Made by a program: the position numbers and the translations under genes. The notes below the pieces were generated by a model. That model ran no database searches and was not told the DNA's origin. It worked only from the letters and a program-made list of their open reading frames with translations. Positions 33,850 to 41,891 of a stretch of 42,392 nt of DNA are shown piece after piece. Each line of letters begins with the position of its first letter. The stretch's first letter is position 1. Location of the stretch: NCBI RefSeq assembly GCF_949292005.1, contig NZ_CASEXV010000051.1, positions 1 to 42,392 on the forward strand. Direction: 5' to 3'. This DNA is from an uncultured Bifidobacterium sp. Lineage in GTDB: Bacteria > Actinomycetota > Actinomycetes > Actinomycetales > Bifidobacteriaceae.

Positions 33850-34832
33850 CGGCAATCAAGCATAGGTGCGCCGTGCTGGGGCATCCCATATCCCATTCGC
33901 TCTCGCCCGTGCTCCACAATGCCGCCTATGCAGCCTTGGGGCTTGACGATTGGGAATACACCCGAATCGACGTCGAAGAGGATGGGTTCCCCAATTTCCT
34001 GCGGTCATTGGATTCCTCTTGGGTCGGGCTCAGTCTCACGATGCCCTTGAAGAAAGCCGCACTGGCGAAGGGCCTGTGCCGTGACGAATGGTCCGCTCGT
34101 CTAAGGGTCGCGAACACCGCGGTCCTTGATGCACATGATGGCTCGATCTCCCTGTACAACACGGATGTGGAGGGGATTCGGCAATCGCTTCCCATCCGCC
34201 ATACGGACTCCGGAGCCACGTCATTCCCACAACCGTCCACCGTCACGATCATCGGCAACGGGAACACCGCGATGTCGGCGTTGGCGGCCGCATCCGAGCT
34301 GACCGACGAGGGCGATGTCATCGTGGCTGCACGGCATCCGGGACGCAACACCGCCATGTCGGATCTCGCGTCATCACTTCCGGCGATTCGCTCCCTGCGC
34401 GAGATGCCATTGGGTGCCACCAATGCTCTTGTCGACCGACTGTCGGATTCGGATATCGTCGTCAGCACCCTTCCCGCGCATGCCGCCGACACACTCGCGG
34501 GACGGCTGCGCGACGCGAATCCACGGGTCACCGGATCCCTGCTCGATGTCGTCTACGATCCGATGCCCAGCGATCTGTTACGCGCGTGGTCCGAATGCGG
34601 GGGAAATCCGATATCCGGTGATCGGATGCTGTTGCGCCAGGCGGTCGCGCAGGTCCTCCTCATGGTCGGATCGACGGATGCGGGCAAAAACGTCGTCGAT
34701 GGGTGCGACATCGAAGCTTTGAGCCACGTGATGGACGATGCTCTGACCACGGCGCTGTCCGCGAAGAACAGCCACACCAAAGACGATCACGAAGACGGCG
34801 ATGATCTGAATCAGAAGAGGATGAGGACATGA
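33846..34832 (+). CDS. aroE: Shikimate 5-dehydrogenase
   Basis: AroE reduces 3-dehydroshikimate to shikimate in aromatic amino-acid synthesis. The 328-residue protein shows the substrate motif HPISHSLSPVLHNAAY at the start, the catalytic lysine in SLTMPLKKAAL, YNTDVEGIR with the conserved Asp, and the NADPH fold IIGNGNTAMSAL near residue 137. The SLTMPLK form is typical of Gram-positive AroE, in place of NVTIPHK. The start overlaps the uvrC stop by four bases, and its stop overlaps rapZ by four, so it is locked inside a repair/cell-wall-control operon. The C-terminal 25 residues are polar and of low complexity. No other aromatic gene is nearby. Confidence 0.94.
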   Translation: MTAIKHRCAVLGHPISHSLSPVLHNAAYAALGLDDWEYTRIDVEEDGFPNFLRSLDSSWVGLSLTMPLKKAALAKGLCRDEWSARLRVANTAVLDAHDGSISLYNTDVEGIRQSLPIRHTDSGATSFPQPSTVTIIGNGNTAMSALAAASELTDEGDVIVAARHPGRNTAMSDLASSLPAIRSLREMPLGATNALVDRLSDSDIVVSTLPAHAADTLAGRLRDANPRVTGSLLDVVYDPMPSDLLRAWSECGGNPISGDRMLLRQAVAQVLLMVGSTDAGKNVVDGCDIEALSHVMDDALTTALSAKNSHTKDDHEDGDDLNQKRMRT

Positions 34833-35809
34833 GCATGGACAATGATTCCGTCACCGGTGCCGGCACCGGTCATGAAGGTCTCGAATCCCCGCACGTCGGA
34901 GGCCCAACCGCGGCGCCGACCCCGAAGGAGACGGATCATGAGGGTTTCGAGGTTCTTCTCATCACGGGAATGAGCGGCGCTGGGAGGTCGCGCGCGGCGG
35001 ACTGCATCGAGGATATGGGCTGGTACGTCGTCGACAATCTTCCCCCCAAGCTTCTCATCCCACTGGTCGATATGATGACGTCCTCGGGTTCCAAGGTTCA
35101 TCGTCTCGCGGCTGTCATCGACGTGAGGTCTCGAAGCTACTTCAACGATCTGTCCGCCGTGTTGAGTCATCTCGATGATTTGGACGTCAAAACGCGCATA
35201 CTGTTCCTGGACGCCTCCGATTCGGTTCTTATCAAGCGGTATGAATCCGTCCGTCGACCGCATCCCCTCCAACATGGAAACAGACTCATCGACGGCATAC
35301 GCGAGGAACGCGAGCTACTCACCAGCCTGAAGGAGCACGCCAACACTGTGATCGACACATCCTCGCTGAGCATCCACCAATTGTCGACCAAACTCTACGA
35401 GGCGCTTCTGGGATCAGGGCCGTCGACCGTGACTGTCCACATCTTCAGCTTCGGATTCAAATACGGCATTCCCCTTGACGCCGATTTCGTCGCGGATGTC
35501 CGCTTCCTTCCCAACCCCTTCTGGATTCCCGAACTGCGAGATCTAACGGGGAGGGACGCTCCTGTTCGCGACTACGTGCTTGCAAGCGAGGGTGCGGGGG
35601 ACTTCCTGGACTCCTTCGAGCGCAGTATCATGGTCGCGATCGAAGGCTACGCCCGGGAGGACAAGCATTTCGTGACGATAGCGGTGGGCTGCACGGGTGG
35701 TCAGCACCGTTCCGTCGCGATGAGCGAGGATCTCGCGCGGCGACTGCGGTCGCATGGCCTCTCGGTCACGGTGTCCGCACGGGAGTTGCGTCGGCGCGGA
35801 CACGATTAG
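34829..35809 (+). CDS. rapZ: RNase adapter / nucleotide-binding protein RapZ (YvcJ type)
   Basis: The 326-residue protein has the RapZ Walker A GMSGAGRSRAADCIED (near residue 49) and YVVDNLPP, then the C-terminal RNA-binding half: FSFGFKYGIPLDADFVADVRFLPNPFW, and GCTGGQHRSVAMSEDLA with the conserved Cys-Thr-Gly-Gly-x-His-Arg-Ser. In E. coli it guides small RNAs to RNase E to control glmS; in Gram-positives the YvcJ role is less defined and linked to cell envelope and competence. Thirty polar residues precede the core. ATG 34829 is coupled to aroE (ATGA). The rapZ-whiA order is the usual one in Gram-positive genomes. Confidence 0.95.
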   Translation: MSMDNDSVTGAGTGHEGLESPHVGGPTAAPTPKETDHEGFEVLLITGMSGAGRSRAADCIEDMGWYVVDNLPPKLLIPLVDMMTSSGSKVHRLAAVIDVRSRSYFNDLSAVLSHLDDLDVKTRILFLDASDSVLIKRYESVRRPHPLQHGNRLIDGIREERELLTSLKEHANTVIDTSSLSIHQLSTKLYEALLGSGPSTVTVHIFSFGFKYGIPLDADFVADVRFLPNPFWIPELRDLTGRDAPVRDYVLASEGAGDFLDSFERSIMVAIEGYAREDKHFVTIAVGCTGGQHRSVAMSEDLARRLRSHGLSVTVSARELRRRGHD

Positions 35810-35942
35810 ACTATCGGAGCGTCACGCTGGCGGGCATCGACGATGGAGTTGTCCACAACGTTCGGTATCACAGAATGCCGTGGCATGAACGGGAACACCC
35901 GGTCATCCAATTCAAGGAAGTATGGGAAACAGGAGGGTGCTC
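35810..35942 (+). promoter_or_regulatory. Gap between rapZ and whiA with a short palindrome
   Basis: No gene is seen here. ATGCCGTGGCAT (35875-35886) is an inverted repeat of ATGCC around GT, about 60 bases before the whiA start. The region could hold a whiA promoter, so whiA need not share the uvrA transcript. Confidence 0.3.
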
Positions 35943-36890
35943 TTGGCACTACTGGATGATGTCAAAAGCGAACTCGCCGCGATAGACAACGACCTTCCCG
36001 TGGCCATCATGGCCCAGGCGGCCACGATGATGCGGTTCGGCGGAGGGCTCAGGCCCGTCAACAATCAGGCGGTGATTCGGGCCCAGCTTGATTCCATGGA
36101 CGCGTCGCGATGGCTTCAGCGGACCATCTCGACCCACTTCCATCGTCAGGCCGTCATCACCCAGACCCTGCGACCGACACCCATGGGACATGTTCGTCGC
36201 TACGATGTTCTCGTCGAACGCGGAGCGACGGCCCTTGCGCTTCAGGCGGGTCTTCTTGACAGGCGAATGCATGTGGTCAAAGGTCTGCCTCCCGAGATCG
36301 TGACGGGAAACATCGCTCAGGTCAAGGCCGCGTGGAGAGGCGCCTTCCTCGCACGCGGATTCATCTCAGAACCAGGGGAGACGGGCTTCCTCGAGGTTGT
36401 CTGCCCTTCTCACGAGGCCGCTCTGGCCTTGGAGGAAGCGGCAAGGCGTCTAGGCATCACAACCGCGAAGGCGCGCAAGGTGCGTAGCTCTGAACGCGTC
36501 ACCATGCGGGACGCCGATGCCATCGAACGCATGCTCAATTTGATGGGAGCGCACAAGTCGGCCCGGGAATGGACAGGAAAACGCTCCGACAGCGAGCCAC
36601 GCGTCAAGACCAACCGTCTTGCGAACTTCGACGATGCGAATATGCGCCGGAGCGCCAAGGCGGCAGCCGAGGCCATTGCGAAGGTCCACCGCGCCTTCGA
36701 AGTGCTTGGAGACGATGTTCCCGACAATCTCCGGGCAGCGGGGCAGCTGCGTCTCGATCATCCGGAGGCGAGTCTCGAGGAGCTGGGGCGGCGCGCCAAC
36801 CCACCGATCACAAAGGACGCGATCGCCGGTCGGATTAGAAGGCTGCTTCAACTCGCAGACAAAATGGCGAAAAGCCAAGGCAGGGACTGA
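35943..36890 (+). CDS. whiA: Sporulation/division regulator WhiA (DUF199)
   Basis: WhiA is a DNA-binding protein conserved in Gram-positives; in Streptomyces it controls division during sporulation and in Bacillus it affects divisome and chromosome functions. The product has the N-terminal degenerate LAGLIDADG-like homing-endonuclease fold (AWRGAFLARGFISEPGETGF) and the C-terminal helix-turn-helix (LDHPEASLEELGRRANPPITKDAIAGRIRRL). The start is best placed at TTG 35943. AGGAGG (35931-35936) lies six bases upstream and the protein then begins MALLDDVKSELAA. An ATG at 35922 would give seven more residues (MGNRRVL) with a poorly spaced AAGGAAG. At 315 residues it is of usual length. The neighbours rapZ and pgk are its usual companions. 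Confidence 0.93.
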   Translation: MALLDDVKSELAAIDNDLPVAIMAQAATMMRFGGGLRPVNNQAVIRAQLDSMDASRWLQRTISTHFHRQAVITQTLRPTPMGHVRRYDVLVERGATALALQAGLLDRRMHVVKGLPPEIVTGNIAQVKAAWRGAFLARGFISEPGETGFLEVVCPSHEAALALEEAARRLGITTAKARKVRSSERVTMRDADAIERMLNLMGAHKSAREWTGKRSDSEPRVKTNRLANFDDANMRRSAKAAAEAIAKVHRAFEVLGDDVPDNLRAAGQLRLDHPEASLEELGRRANPPITKDAIAGRIRRLLQLADKMAKSQGRD

Positions 36891-37018
36891 ACGTCGGAAC
36901 CGGTTTCCCGGACCCCAGATGTTCACTGATTCCTGTATCGTTACTAGTGGTGTGTTTTACGCCATACTCTTCCCGCGGCCGGATCACCACGACGGACCGT
37001 GGTTAGGAAAGGATAGTC
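36891..37018 (+). promoter_or_regulatory. Gap before pgk, candidate promoter
   Basis: The 128-base gap is AT-richer between 36920 and 36970. TTACTA (36941-36946) and CATACT (36963-36968) are 16 bases apart and could be a promoter for the glycolytic genes. AGGAAAGG before the pgk ATG is its ribosome site. I see no operator-like palindrome. Confidence 0.35.
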
Positions 37019-38224
37019 ATGAAGACACTCAAGGATCTTGGAGATCTCAAGGGGAAGCGCGTCCTTGTCCGCGCTGATTTCAACGTTCCGCTTGATGGCG
37101 AGACCATCACGGACGATGGCCGCATAAAGGCCGCTCTGCCCACCATCAAGGCCCTGCGCGCCGATGGCGCCAAGGTGATTCTTATGGCCCATCTGGGCCG
37201 CCCCAAGGGCAAGGTCGTTCCCGAGCTCTCCCTCGCGCCCGTGGCCACGCGGCTCGGCGAGCTTCTGGGAGTGACGGTTCCCCTCGCAGCCGACACCTAC
37301 GGCGAAGACGCGCAGGCGAAGGTCGCGAACATGGCCGATGGAGACGTCGTTCTTCTGCAGAATGTGCGCTTCAACCCGGAGGAGACAAGCAAGGATCCGC
37401 AGGAGCGCGCCGCGTACGCGAAGAAGATTGCGGCTTTGGGTGATGTCTTCGTGTCGGACGGCTTCGGCGTGGTTCACCGCGCGCAGGGCTCCAACTACGA
37501 TGTCGCTGCGGACCTTCCTTCAGCCGCCGGTCTTCTCGTGGAGAAGGAGGTCAAGGCGCTCTCTCACGCGACCGTGGATCCCGATCGCCCACTCACCGTC
37601 GTCCTCGGAGGATCGAAGGTGTCGGACAAGCTCGGAGTGATCGAGAACCTGCTGGGCAAAGCGAACCGTCTGGTGATAGGCGGCGGCATGGTCTTCACCT
37701 TCCTGAAAGCCAAGGGATACGGGGTTGGCACGTCCCTGCTGGAGGAGGATCAGCTGGAGAAGGTCAAGGGCTACATCGAGACGGCCAAGGAGAAGGGCGT
37801 CGAGCTCATCCTGCCGACGGACATCGTTGTCAACGCCGGCTTCCCGGCGGGCGACACCCCCATCGACCCCCAGGTTGTCCCCGCGGACGCCATTCCCGCC
37901 GACAGGATGGGTCTTGACATCGGGCCCAAATCTGCCGCCGCCTTCCACGATGCGATAGTGGACTCGAAGACGGTTGTCTGGAACGGTCCCATGGGCGTGT
38001 TCGAAGTGCCGCAGTTCGCCGATGGTACGCGTGCCGTGGCCCAGGCGCTCGTTGACGCCACCGCCAAGGGTGCCTTCACCATCGTCGGCGGTGGTGACTC
38101 CGCCTCGGCCGTCCGCAATCTCGGATTCCCAGAGGATGGCTTCTCGCACATCTCCACAGGTGGCGGAGCGTCCTTGGAGTTCCTTGAGGGCAAGGCCCTT
38201 CCCGGGCTTGAGGTCCTGAACTGA
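37019..38224 (+). CDS. pgk: Phosphoglycerate kinase
   Basis: Pgk moves phosphate from 1,3-bisphosphoglycerate to ADP in lower glycolysis. The 401-residue protein has RVLVRADFNVPLDG (residues 14-27), LMAHLGRPKG with the substrate arginines and histidine, the VLGGSKVSDKLGVI phosphate loop, and C-terminal GPMGVFE and the glycine-rich FTIVGGGDSASAV. It is a normal single-domain-pair enzyme with no fusion to tpiA. ATG 37019 follows AGGAAAGGATAGTC, a good ribosome site. Use of GCC, CTC and AAG codons is strong, as expected for a highly expressed gene. A 160-base gap with a hairpin separates it from tpiA. Confidence 0.97.
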   Translation: MKTLKDLGDLKGKRVLVRADFNVPLDGETITDDGRIKAALPTIKALRADGAKVILMAHLGRPKGKVVPELSLAPVATRLGELLGVTVPLAADTYGEDAQAKVANMADGDVVLLQNVRFNPEETSKDPQERAAYAKKIAALGDVFVSDGFGVVHRAQGSNYDVAADLPSAAGLLVEKEVKALSHATVDPDRPLTVVLGGSKVSDKLGVIENLLGKANRLVIGGGMVFTFLKAKGYGVGTSLLEEDQLEKVKGYIETAKEKGVELILPTDIVVNAGFPAGDTPIDPQVVPADAIPADRMGLDIGPKSAAAFHDAIVDSKTVVWNGPMGVFEVPQFADGTRAVAQALVDATAKGAFTIVGGGDSASAVRNLGFPEDGFSHISTGGGASLEFLEGKALPGLEVLN

Positions 38225-38247
38225 TTCCCACAAAGAGCCAAACACGC

Positions 38248-38291
38248 GAGGACACGGGATTCCGGCTATTTGCCGTGGATTGCGTGTCCTC
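38248..38291 (+). terminator. Hairpin between pgk and tpiA
   Basis: GAGGACACG (38248-38256) pairs perfectly with CGTGTCCTC (38283-38291). Inside it, CGGC (38263-38266) and GCCG (38272-38275) close a small loop, giving a two-tier stem with internal loops. It starts 23 bases after the pgk stop. No T-run follows, so it may trim or stabilise the pgk mRNA 3' end, or attenuate, more than stop polymerase fully. Confidence 0.5.
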
Positions 38292-38384
38292 CCATTCCAT
38301 CACCGCTGTGGACACCGACGCTATCGCCGGAACCGCCCATCAGCACCGTGGCGGGGATTGCGGATCGACGGATGAAGGATGACG

Positions 38385-39206
38385 ATGGGGGGAACGATGC
38401 CGCCGGAACGTCTGCCTTTGGTAGCCGGCAACTGGAAGATGAACTTCGACCATCTGGAGGCCACCTATTTCATCCAGAAGCTCGCCTGGACACTGCGCGA
38501 CTCGCATTTTGACAGTCATCGCTGCGAGATCTCAATCATGCCTTCGTTCACATCCCTGCGCAGCGTGCAGGTTCTCGTCGAGGCCGACCATCTTCCGCTG
38601 AGCTACGGGGCGCAATCCGTGTCGGTAACGACACAGGGCGCATTCACGGGCGACGTGTCCGCCGACATGCTGGCCCGCCTCGGCTGCGAGTATGTGATCG
38701 TCGGACACTCCGAACGCAGGAAATACCATCCCGAGGACGACGCGAATATCGTCGATCAGGTCCGGGCCGTTCTGGCCGCGGGCATGCACCCCATACTGTG
38801 CGTGGGCGAAAGCTTCGAGGAGCGTCGGCAGGGGATAGCACTCGACTTCGCCGTCGGACAGGTCACCGACGTGACGCGCGACCTGTCCGACGAACAGACC
38901 TCCAATATCCTCATCGCCTATGAACCCGTCTGGGCCATCGGCACCGGCATGGTCGCAACTCCGGAATCCGCGCAGGAGGCGGCAGGAGCCATGCGCGAGA
39001 ACATCCGGTCGGCCTTTGATGATTCTGTGTCCGCCGCGGTTCGAATTCTGTATGGTGGTTCCGTCACGTCGAGAAACGCCGCCCAGCTCATCGAACAGCC
39101 CGACATCGACGGCTTTCTTGTCGGGGGAGCGTCTCTGGACGTCGACGAGTTCGCATCAATCGCGCGTATAACGGAGAAATTCGTTCGTCGTTTGGGTCGC
39201 CACTGA
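38385..39206 (+). CDS. tpiA: Triosephosphate isomerase
   Basis: TpiA interconverts dihydroxyacetone phosphate and glyceraldehyde-3-phosphate. The 273-residue TIM barrel has all catalytic residues: Lys18 in AGNWKMN, His108 in VGHSERRK and Glu180 in AYEPVWAIGTG, plus the phosphate loop ILYGGSVT and GFLVGGASLD. I chose ATG 38385 because AAGG (38375-38378) lies six bases upstream; ATG 38379 is too close and ATG 38397 has a poorly spaced GGGGGG. The N-terminus is therefore uncertain by four residues. pgk precedes and secG follows, the common Gram-positive order, with no gap gene in this cluster. Confidence 0.96.
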   Translation: MGGTMPPERLPLVAGNWKMNFDHLEATYFIQKLAWTLRDSHFDSHRCEISIMPSFTSLRSVQVLVEADHLPLSYGAQSVSVTTQGAFTGDVSADMLARLGCEYVIVGHSERRKYHPEDDANIVDQVRAVLAAGMHPILCVGESFEERRQGIALDFAVGQVTDVTRDLSDEQTSNILIAYEPVWAIGTGMVATPESAQEAAGAMRENIRSAFDDSVSAAVRILYGGSVTSRNAAQLIEQPDIDGFLVGGASLDVDEFASIARITEKFVRRLGRH

Positions 39207-39262
39207 GATTTGTACCGTATCGTGCGCTATTCTTATCACATACATCTAGTTGGAGGTTATCC

Positions 39263-39520
39263 GTGTCCCCTATCGAAGTCGTCAAGCTTGTTCTGCAGAT
39301 TATCCTTGTTCTGGCCAGCATCCTGCTCACGCTTTTGATTCTTATGCACCGGGGGAAGGGCGGCGGCCTGTCCGATATGTTCGGTGGCGGTTTGACCCAG
39401 AACGCGGGAACGTCAGGCGTCGCGGAGAAGAATCTGAACCGTTGGACGGTGATCATCGCCCTCATCTGGGTGTCGATTATCATCGCGCTGGGCCTTATGA
39501 CCAAATTCAATCTGATCTGA
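39263..39520 (+). CDS. secG: Preprotein translocase subunit SecG
   Basis: SecG is the small accessory subunit of the SecYEG protein export channel. The 85-residue protein has two membrane helices (about residues 6-27 and 61-80). Between them is the family loop LMHRGKGGGLSDMFGGGL, then the polar NLNRWT stretch. The start is GTG at 39263 with TTGGAGG (39250-39256) six bases upstream; no ATG fits. The gene follows tpiA as in most actinobacteria. A possible -35 TTGTAC (39210-39215) and TATCAC (39234-39239) may give it its own promoter. Confidence 0.95.
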   Translation: MSPIEVVKLVLQIILVLASILLTLLILMHRGKGGGLSDMFGGGLTQNAGTSGVAEKNLNRWTVIIALIWVSIIIALGLMTKFNLI

Positions 39521-39581
39521 TCACTCTGTAGACGTGCCACACGTGTCAGCCTCCGGAGGCGTGTACGCTCCCGGAACGTCC

Positions 39582-40421
39582 ATGGCGTGCCGTCAGGATC
39601 CGCCACTTATGGTGGTCGCCGATCTTGACGGCACGCTTCTTCATGATGCTCCCACTTTTGAGGAACGTTTCATCACGCAGGAGTCCATCGACGCCGTGCG
39701 CCGCATGAGGGATCGGGGAGTGTTGTTCGCAGTGTCCACCGCCCGTCCCGTCAGCACGGGGTATTCCTTGATGGAGGCACTTCGTCCTGATGCCTGCGTG
39801 TATCTCAATGGCGCCCTGATCGACCTCAATCCGTCCTTGTCGGACAGCGCCATGCTGATCTCGGGTCTATCACCTCAGGATGGGCACATCATCACCGTTG
39901 GTTTCCCCTCCTCGCGTGGATGCGAAGTATGTCGCATGCTTCTCCATGAGATTCCCGGACTTCGCATTGGTCTGGTGATGAATGATGTGCGCTACACGAA
40001 CTTTGACGTCTCGGTGTATTGGAAGACACAGGTCTTTCGTTACACGGATTTCACCGATGTTCCTGAAGGCATGGCCGACAAAATCATCATCTTCCCACTG
40101 CCTGAGCATGCCTCCAGACTTCGCAGGCTGATACCAGACGACTTCTCAATAGGCATCTCCGAAGGAACCATGTGGATGCTGATGGAGCCGCGCGCGAACA
40201 AGGCCGACTCCCTTCACACGTTGTGCCGGCATTTTTCTGTCGGCATCGACAGAACCGCCACATTCGGCGACGATCTGATAGATATCGCCATGCTTCGTGC
40301 TTCGGGATGGGGCGTGGCCGTGGCCAATGCCGCACCGCAGGTGCTGACCGTGGCCGATGAGGTGTGTCCATCCAACAACGACGATGGTGTCGCATGGTGG
40401 ATGAACACCTTCATTCCATAG
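39582..40421 (+). CDS. Cof-type HAD hydrolase (sugar-phosphatase-like)
   Basis: A 279-residue HAD phosphatase of the Cof (type IIB) group. Motif I is VVADLDGTLLHD with both Asp residues, motif II the Ser/Thr in AVSTARPVSTG, motif III probably a lysine in NKADSLHTL, and motif IV TFGDDLIDIAML. Between motifs II and III is the type IIB cap. Such enzymes act on phosphosugars, FMN, PLP or similar; the substrate cannot be told. The start is uncertain: GTG 39534 and GTG 39561 are in frame, ATG 39582 has GGAA five bases upstream, and the conserved core begins only at ATG 39609. It is the last plus-strand gene before the convergent tal. Confidence 0.83.
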   Translation: MACRQDPPLMVVADLDGTLLHDAPTFEERFITQESIDAVRRMRDRGVLFAVSTARPVSTGYSLMEALRPDACVYLNGALIDLNPSLSDSAMLISGLSPQDGHIITVGFPSSRGCEVCRMLLHEIPGLRIGLVMNDVRYTNFDVSVYWKTQVFRYTDFTDVPEGMADKIIIFPLPEHASRLRRLIPDDFSIGISEGTMWMLMEPRANKADSLHTLCRHFSVGIDRTATFGDDLIDIAMLRASGWGVAVANAAPQVLTVADEVCPSNNDDGVAWWMNTFIP

Positions 40422-40510
40422 CCGCCTCCGCGGACCCAGTAAATGTGGATCTGAGAGCGTGGACTTGGCGGAAAGACCCGCGCACGACATAGGCGATGCG
40501 CATAAACGAT

Positions 40511-40555
40511 GTGGGGATGGCCGCTGACCGCTTTACGCGGTGTGGCCACCCCCAC
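40511..40555. terminator. Extended hairpin after the Cof-type hydrolase gene
   Basis: GTGGGG (40511-40516) pairs with CCCCAC (40550-40555), TGGCC (40518-40522) with GGCCA (40544-40548), and ACCGC (40527-40531) with GCGGT (40537-40541) around a TTTAC loop. This makes a long imperfect stem 89 bases after the hydrolase stop. It has no T-run. It may be a terminator of the plus-strand unit or part of a bidirectional pair with the next hairpin. Confidence 0.55.
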
Positions 40556-40581
40556 AATCCGTAAGGATATTCACGAAACTC

Positions 40582-40610
40582 TTGTATCGCTTCGGTATCG
40601 CTTCTATAGA
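40582..40610 (+). promoter_or_regulatory. Promoter-like sequence in the convergent gap
   Basis: TTGTAT (40582-40587) and TATAGA (40605-40610) are 17 bases apart on the plus strand. Direct repeats of GTATCGCTTC overlap this stretch (40584-40593, 40595-40604). Transcription would start near 40617 and meet the strong hairpin ending at 40687, giving a transcript of about 70 bases or an RNA antisense to tal. Confidence 0.3.
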
Positions 40611-40639
40611 CTCTCGGCAACCCTTACGAAAATTCGACA

Positions 40640-40687
40640 AGGGAACGGTTTATGGCACATCGCATCAGTTGCCATAAACCGTTCCCT
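40640..40687 (-). terminator. Strong hairpin terminator after tal
   Basis: GGGAACGGTTTATGGCA (40641-40657) and TGCCATAAACCGTTCCC (40670-40686) are a perfect 17-base inverted repeat around a 12-base loop, extended by one A-T pair. It starts eight bases after the tal stop. On the minus strand it is followed by a T-rich stretch (TTGTCGAATTTTCG), so it is most likely the terminator of the tkt-tal transcript, and can also act on the plus strand. Confidence 0.85.
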
Positions 40688-40694
40688 CAGCAAA

Positions 40695-41798
40695 TCAGCC
40701 GTTCACACGGTCGATTCCGGCCTGAGTATCGGAAAGCACCGAATCCCAGGACTTGATGAACGCTGCGACGCCATCGGCTTCAAGCTTGTCGGTGACATCC
40801 TTGATGCTGATTCCCAGCTCGGTGAGCTTGTCCATGACGGCTTTGCTCTCCTCGTAGGTTCCCTTGATGGACGGAGCACCGTCACCGTGATCGGCCAGAG
40901 CGTTCAGCGTCTTCTCGGGCATCGTGTTCACGACGAAGGGCGCGACGAGTTCGTCCACATACTTGCAGTCGGAGTAGGCGGCGTTCTTGGTGCCGGTGGA
41001 GGCCCACAGCGGACGCTGCTTCTTGGCGCCCTTGGCCTCGAGCGCGGCCCAGCGCGGATCGGATGCGAACTTCTTCTCGAAGAGCTCATACGCCAGACGC
41101 GCATTAGCGACGGCGGCCTTGCCTTCGAGGGCCTTGGCCTCGTCGGAGCCGTTCGCCTCGAGAAGCTTGTCGACGGCGGTGTCCACACGGGACACGAAGA
41201 AGGACGCGACGGATCCAATGTGCTTGAGATCGTGGCCATTGACGTCGGCCTGGGCGATTCCCTCGATGAAGGCATCCATGACCTGCTCATAGCGCTCAAG
41301 GGAGAAAATCAGGGTGACGTTCACCGAAATGCCCTTAGACAGGGTAGCGGTAATCGCGGGCAGACCCTCAAGAGTCGCCGGAATCTTAATCATGGCGTTG
41401 GGACGATCGACCTTTTCCCACAGCTCCACAGCCTGCTTCTTGGTGCCCTCGGTATCGTGGGCGAGACGGGGATCGACCTCGATAGACACGCGACCGTCCA
41501 CGAAGTCGCTTTTCTCGGCGACCTCGCGGAAGATGTCGGTGGCGTTGCGAACATCGGTTGTGGTGAGCTCGCGGACGGCGGTCTCGACATCGACCTTGCC
41601 GAGCTCCTTGAGCTGCGCGTCGTAGGGTCCAACCTGGCTGAGCGCCTTCTGGAAGATCGAGGGGTTGGTGGTGACACCAACGACGTTCTTGTTGGCGATG
41701 AGATCCTGAAGCGAGCCGGACTCGATGCGCGTGCGGGACAGATCGTCAAGCCAGATGGAGACTCCGGAATCGCTCGTGCGCTGCGTTGCTGCTGTCAT
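40695..41798 (-). CDS. tal: Transaldolase
   Basis: Tal moves a three-carbon dihydroxyacetone unit between sugar phosphates, and in bifidobacteria works with transketolase to make the sugar phosphates used by the phosphoketolase shunt. The 367-residue protein is the longer actinobacterial type. It shows VGVTTNPSIFQKAL (residues 40-53), the catalytic Schiff-base lysine Lys138 in MIKIPATLEG, and SVNVTLIFSLERYEQVMDAFIEG. ATG 41798 has AGGAG 11 bases upstream on the minus strand. Codon use is strongly biased (GCC, AAG, GTC), as for abundant enzymes, which leaves a long open frame on the opposite strand. tkt lies just upstream. Confidence 0.97.
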   Translation of the reverse strand: MTAATQRTSDSGVSIWLDDLSRTRIESGSLQDLIANKNVVGVTTNPSIFQKALSQVGPYDAQLKELGKVDVETAVRELTTTDVRNATDIFREVAEKSDFVDGRVSIEVDPRLAHDTEGTKKQAVELWEKVDRPNAMIKIPATLEGLPAITATLSKGISVNVTLIFSLERYEQVMDAFIEGIAQADVNGHDLKHIGSVASFFVSRVDTAVDKLLEANGSDEAKALEGKAAVANARLAYELFEKKFASDPRWAALEAKGAKKQRPLWASTGTKNAAYSDCKYVDELVAPFVVNTMPEKTLNALADHGDGAPSIKGTYEESKAVMDKLTELGISIKDVTDKLEADGVAAFIKSWDSVLSDTQAGIDRVNG

Positions 41799-41846
41799 TG
41801 TTGCTGTTTCTCCTTATAGATCCATGGATATGGAACACTTCATGAT

Positions 41847-41881
41847 GCCGGGCGCGCGCCATGGTTCCGGCCGCGCCCGGC
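41847..41881 (-). terminator. GC-rich hairpin between tkt and tal
   Basis: GCCGGGCGCG (41847-41856) and CGCGCCCGGC (41872-41881) form a perfect 10-base stem around 15 bases. It lies between the tkt stop and the tal start on the minus strand, with no T-run. It may act as a partial terminator or an RNA-processing/stability element setting the tkt to tal ratio. Confidence 0.5.
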
Positions 41882-41891
41882 GATGAAAGAC

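Noticed and set aside
40509..41819. 436-codon plus-strand open frame across tal
   Set aside because: It is antisense to transaldolase with its catalytic motifs. The strong codon bias of tal removes stop codons from the opposite strand.
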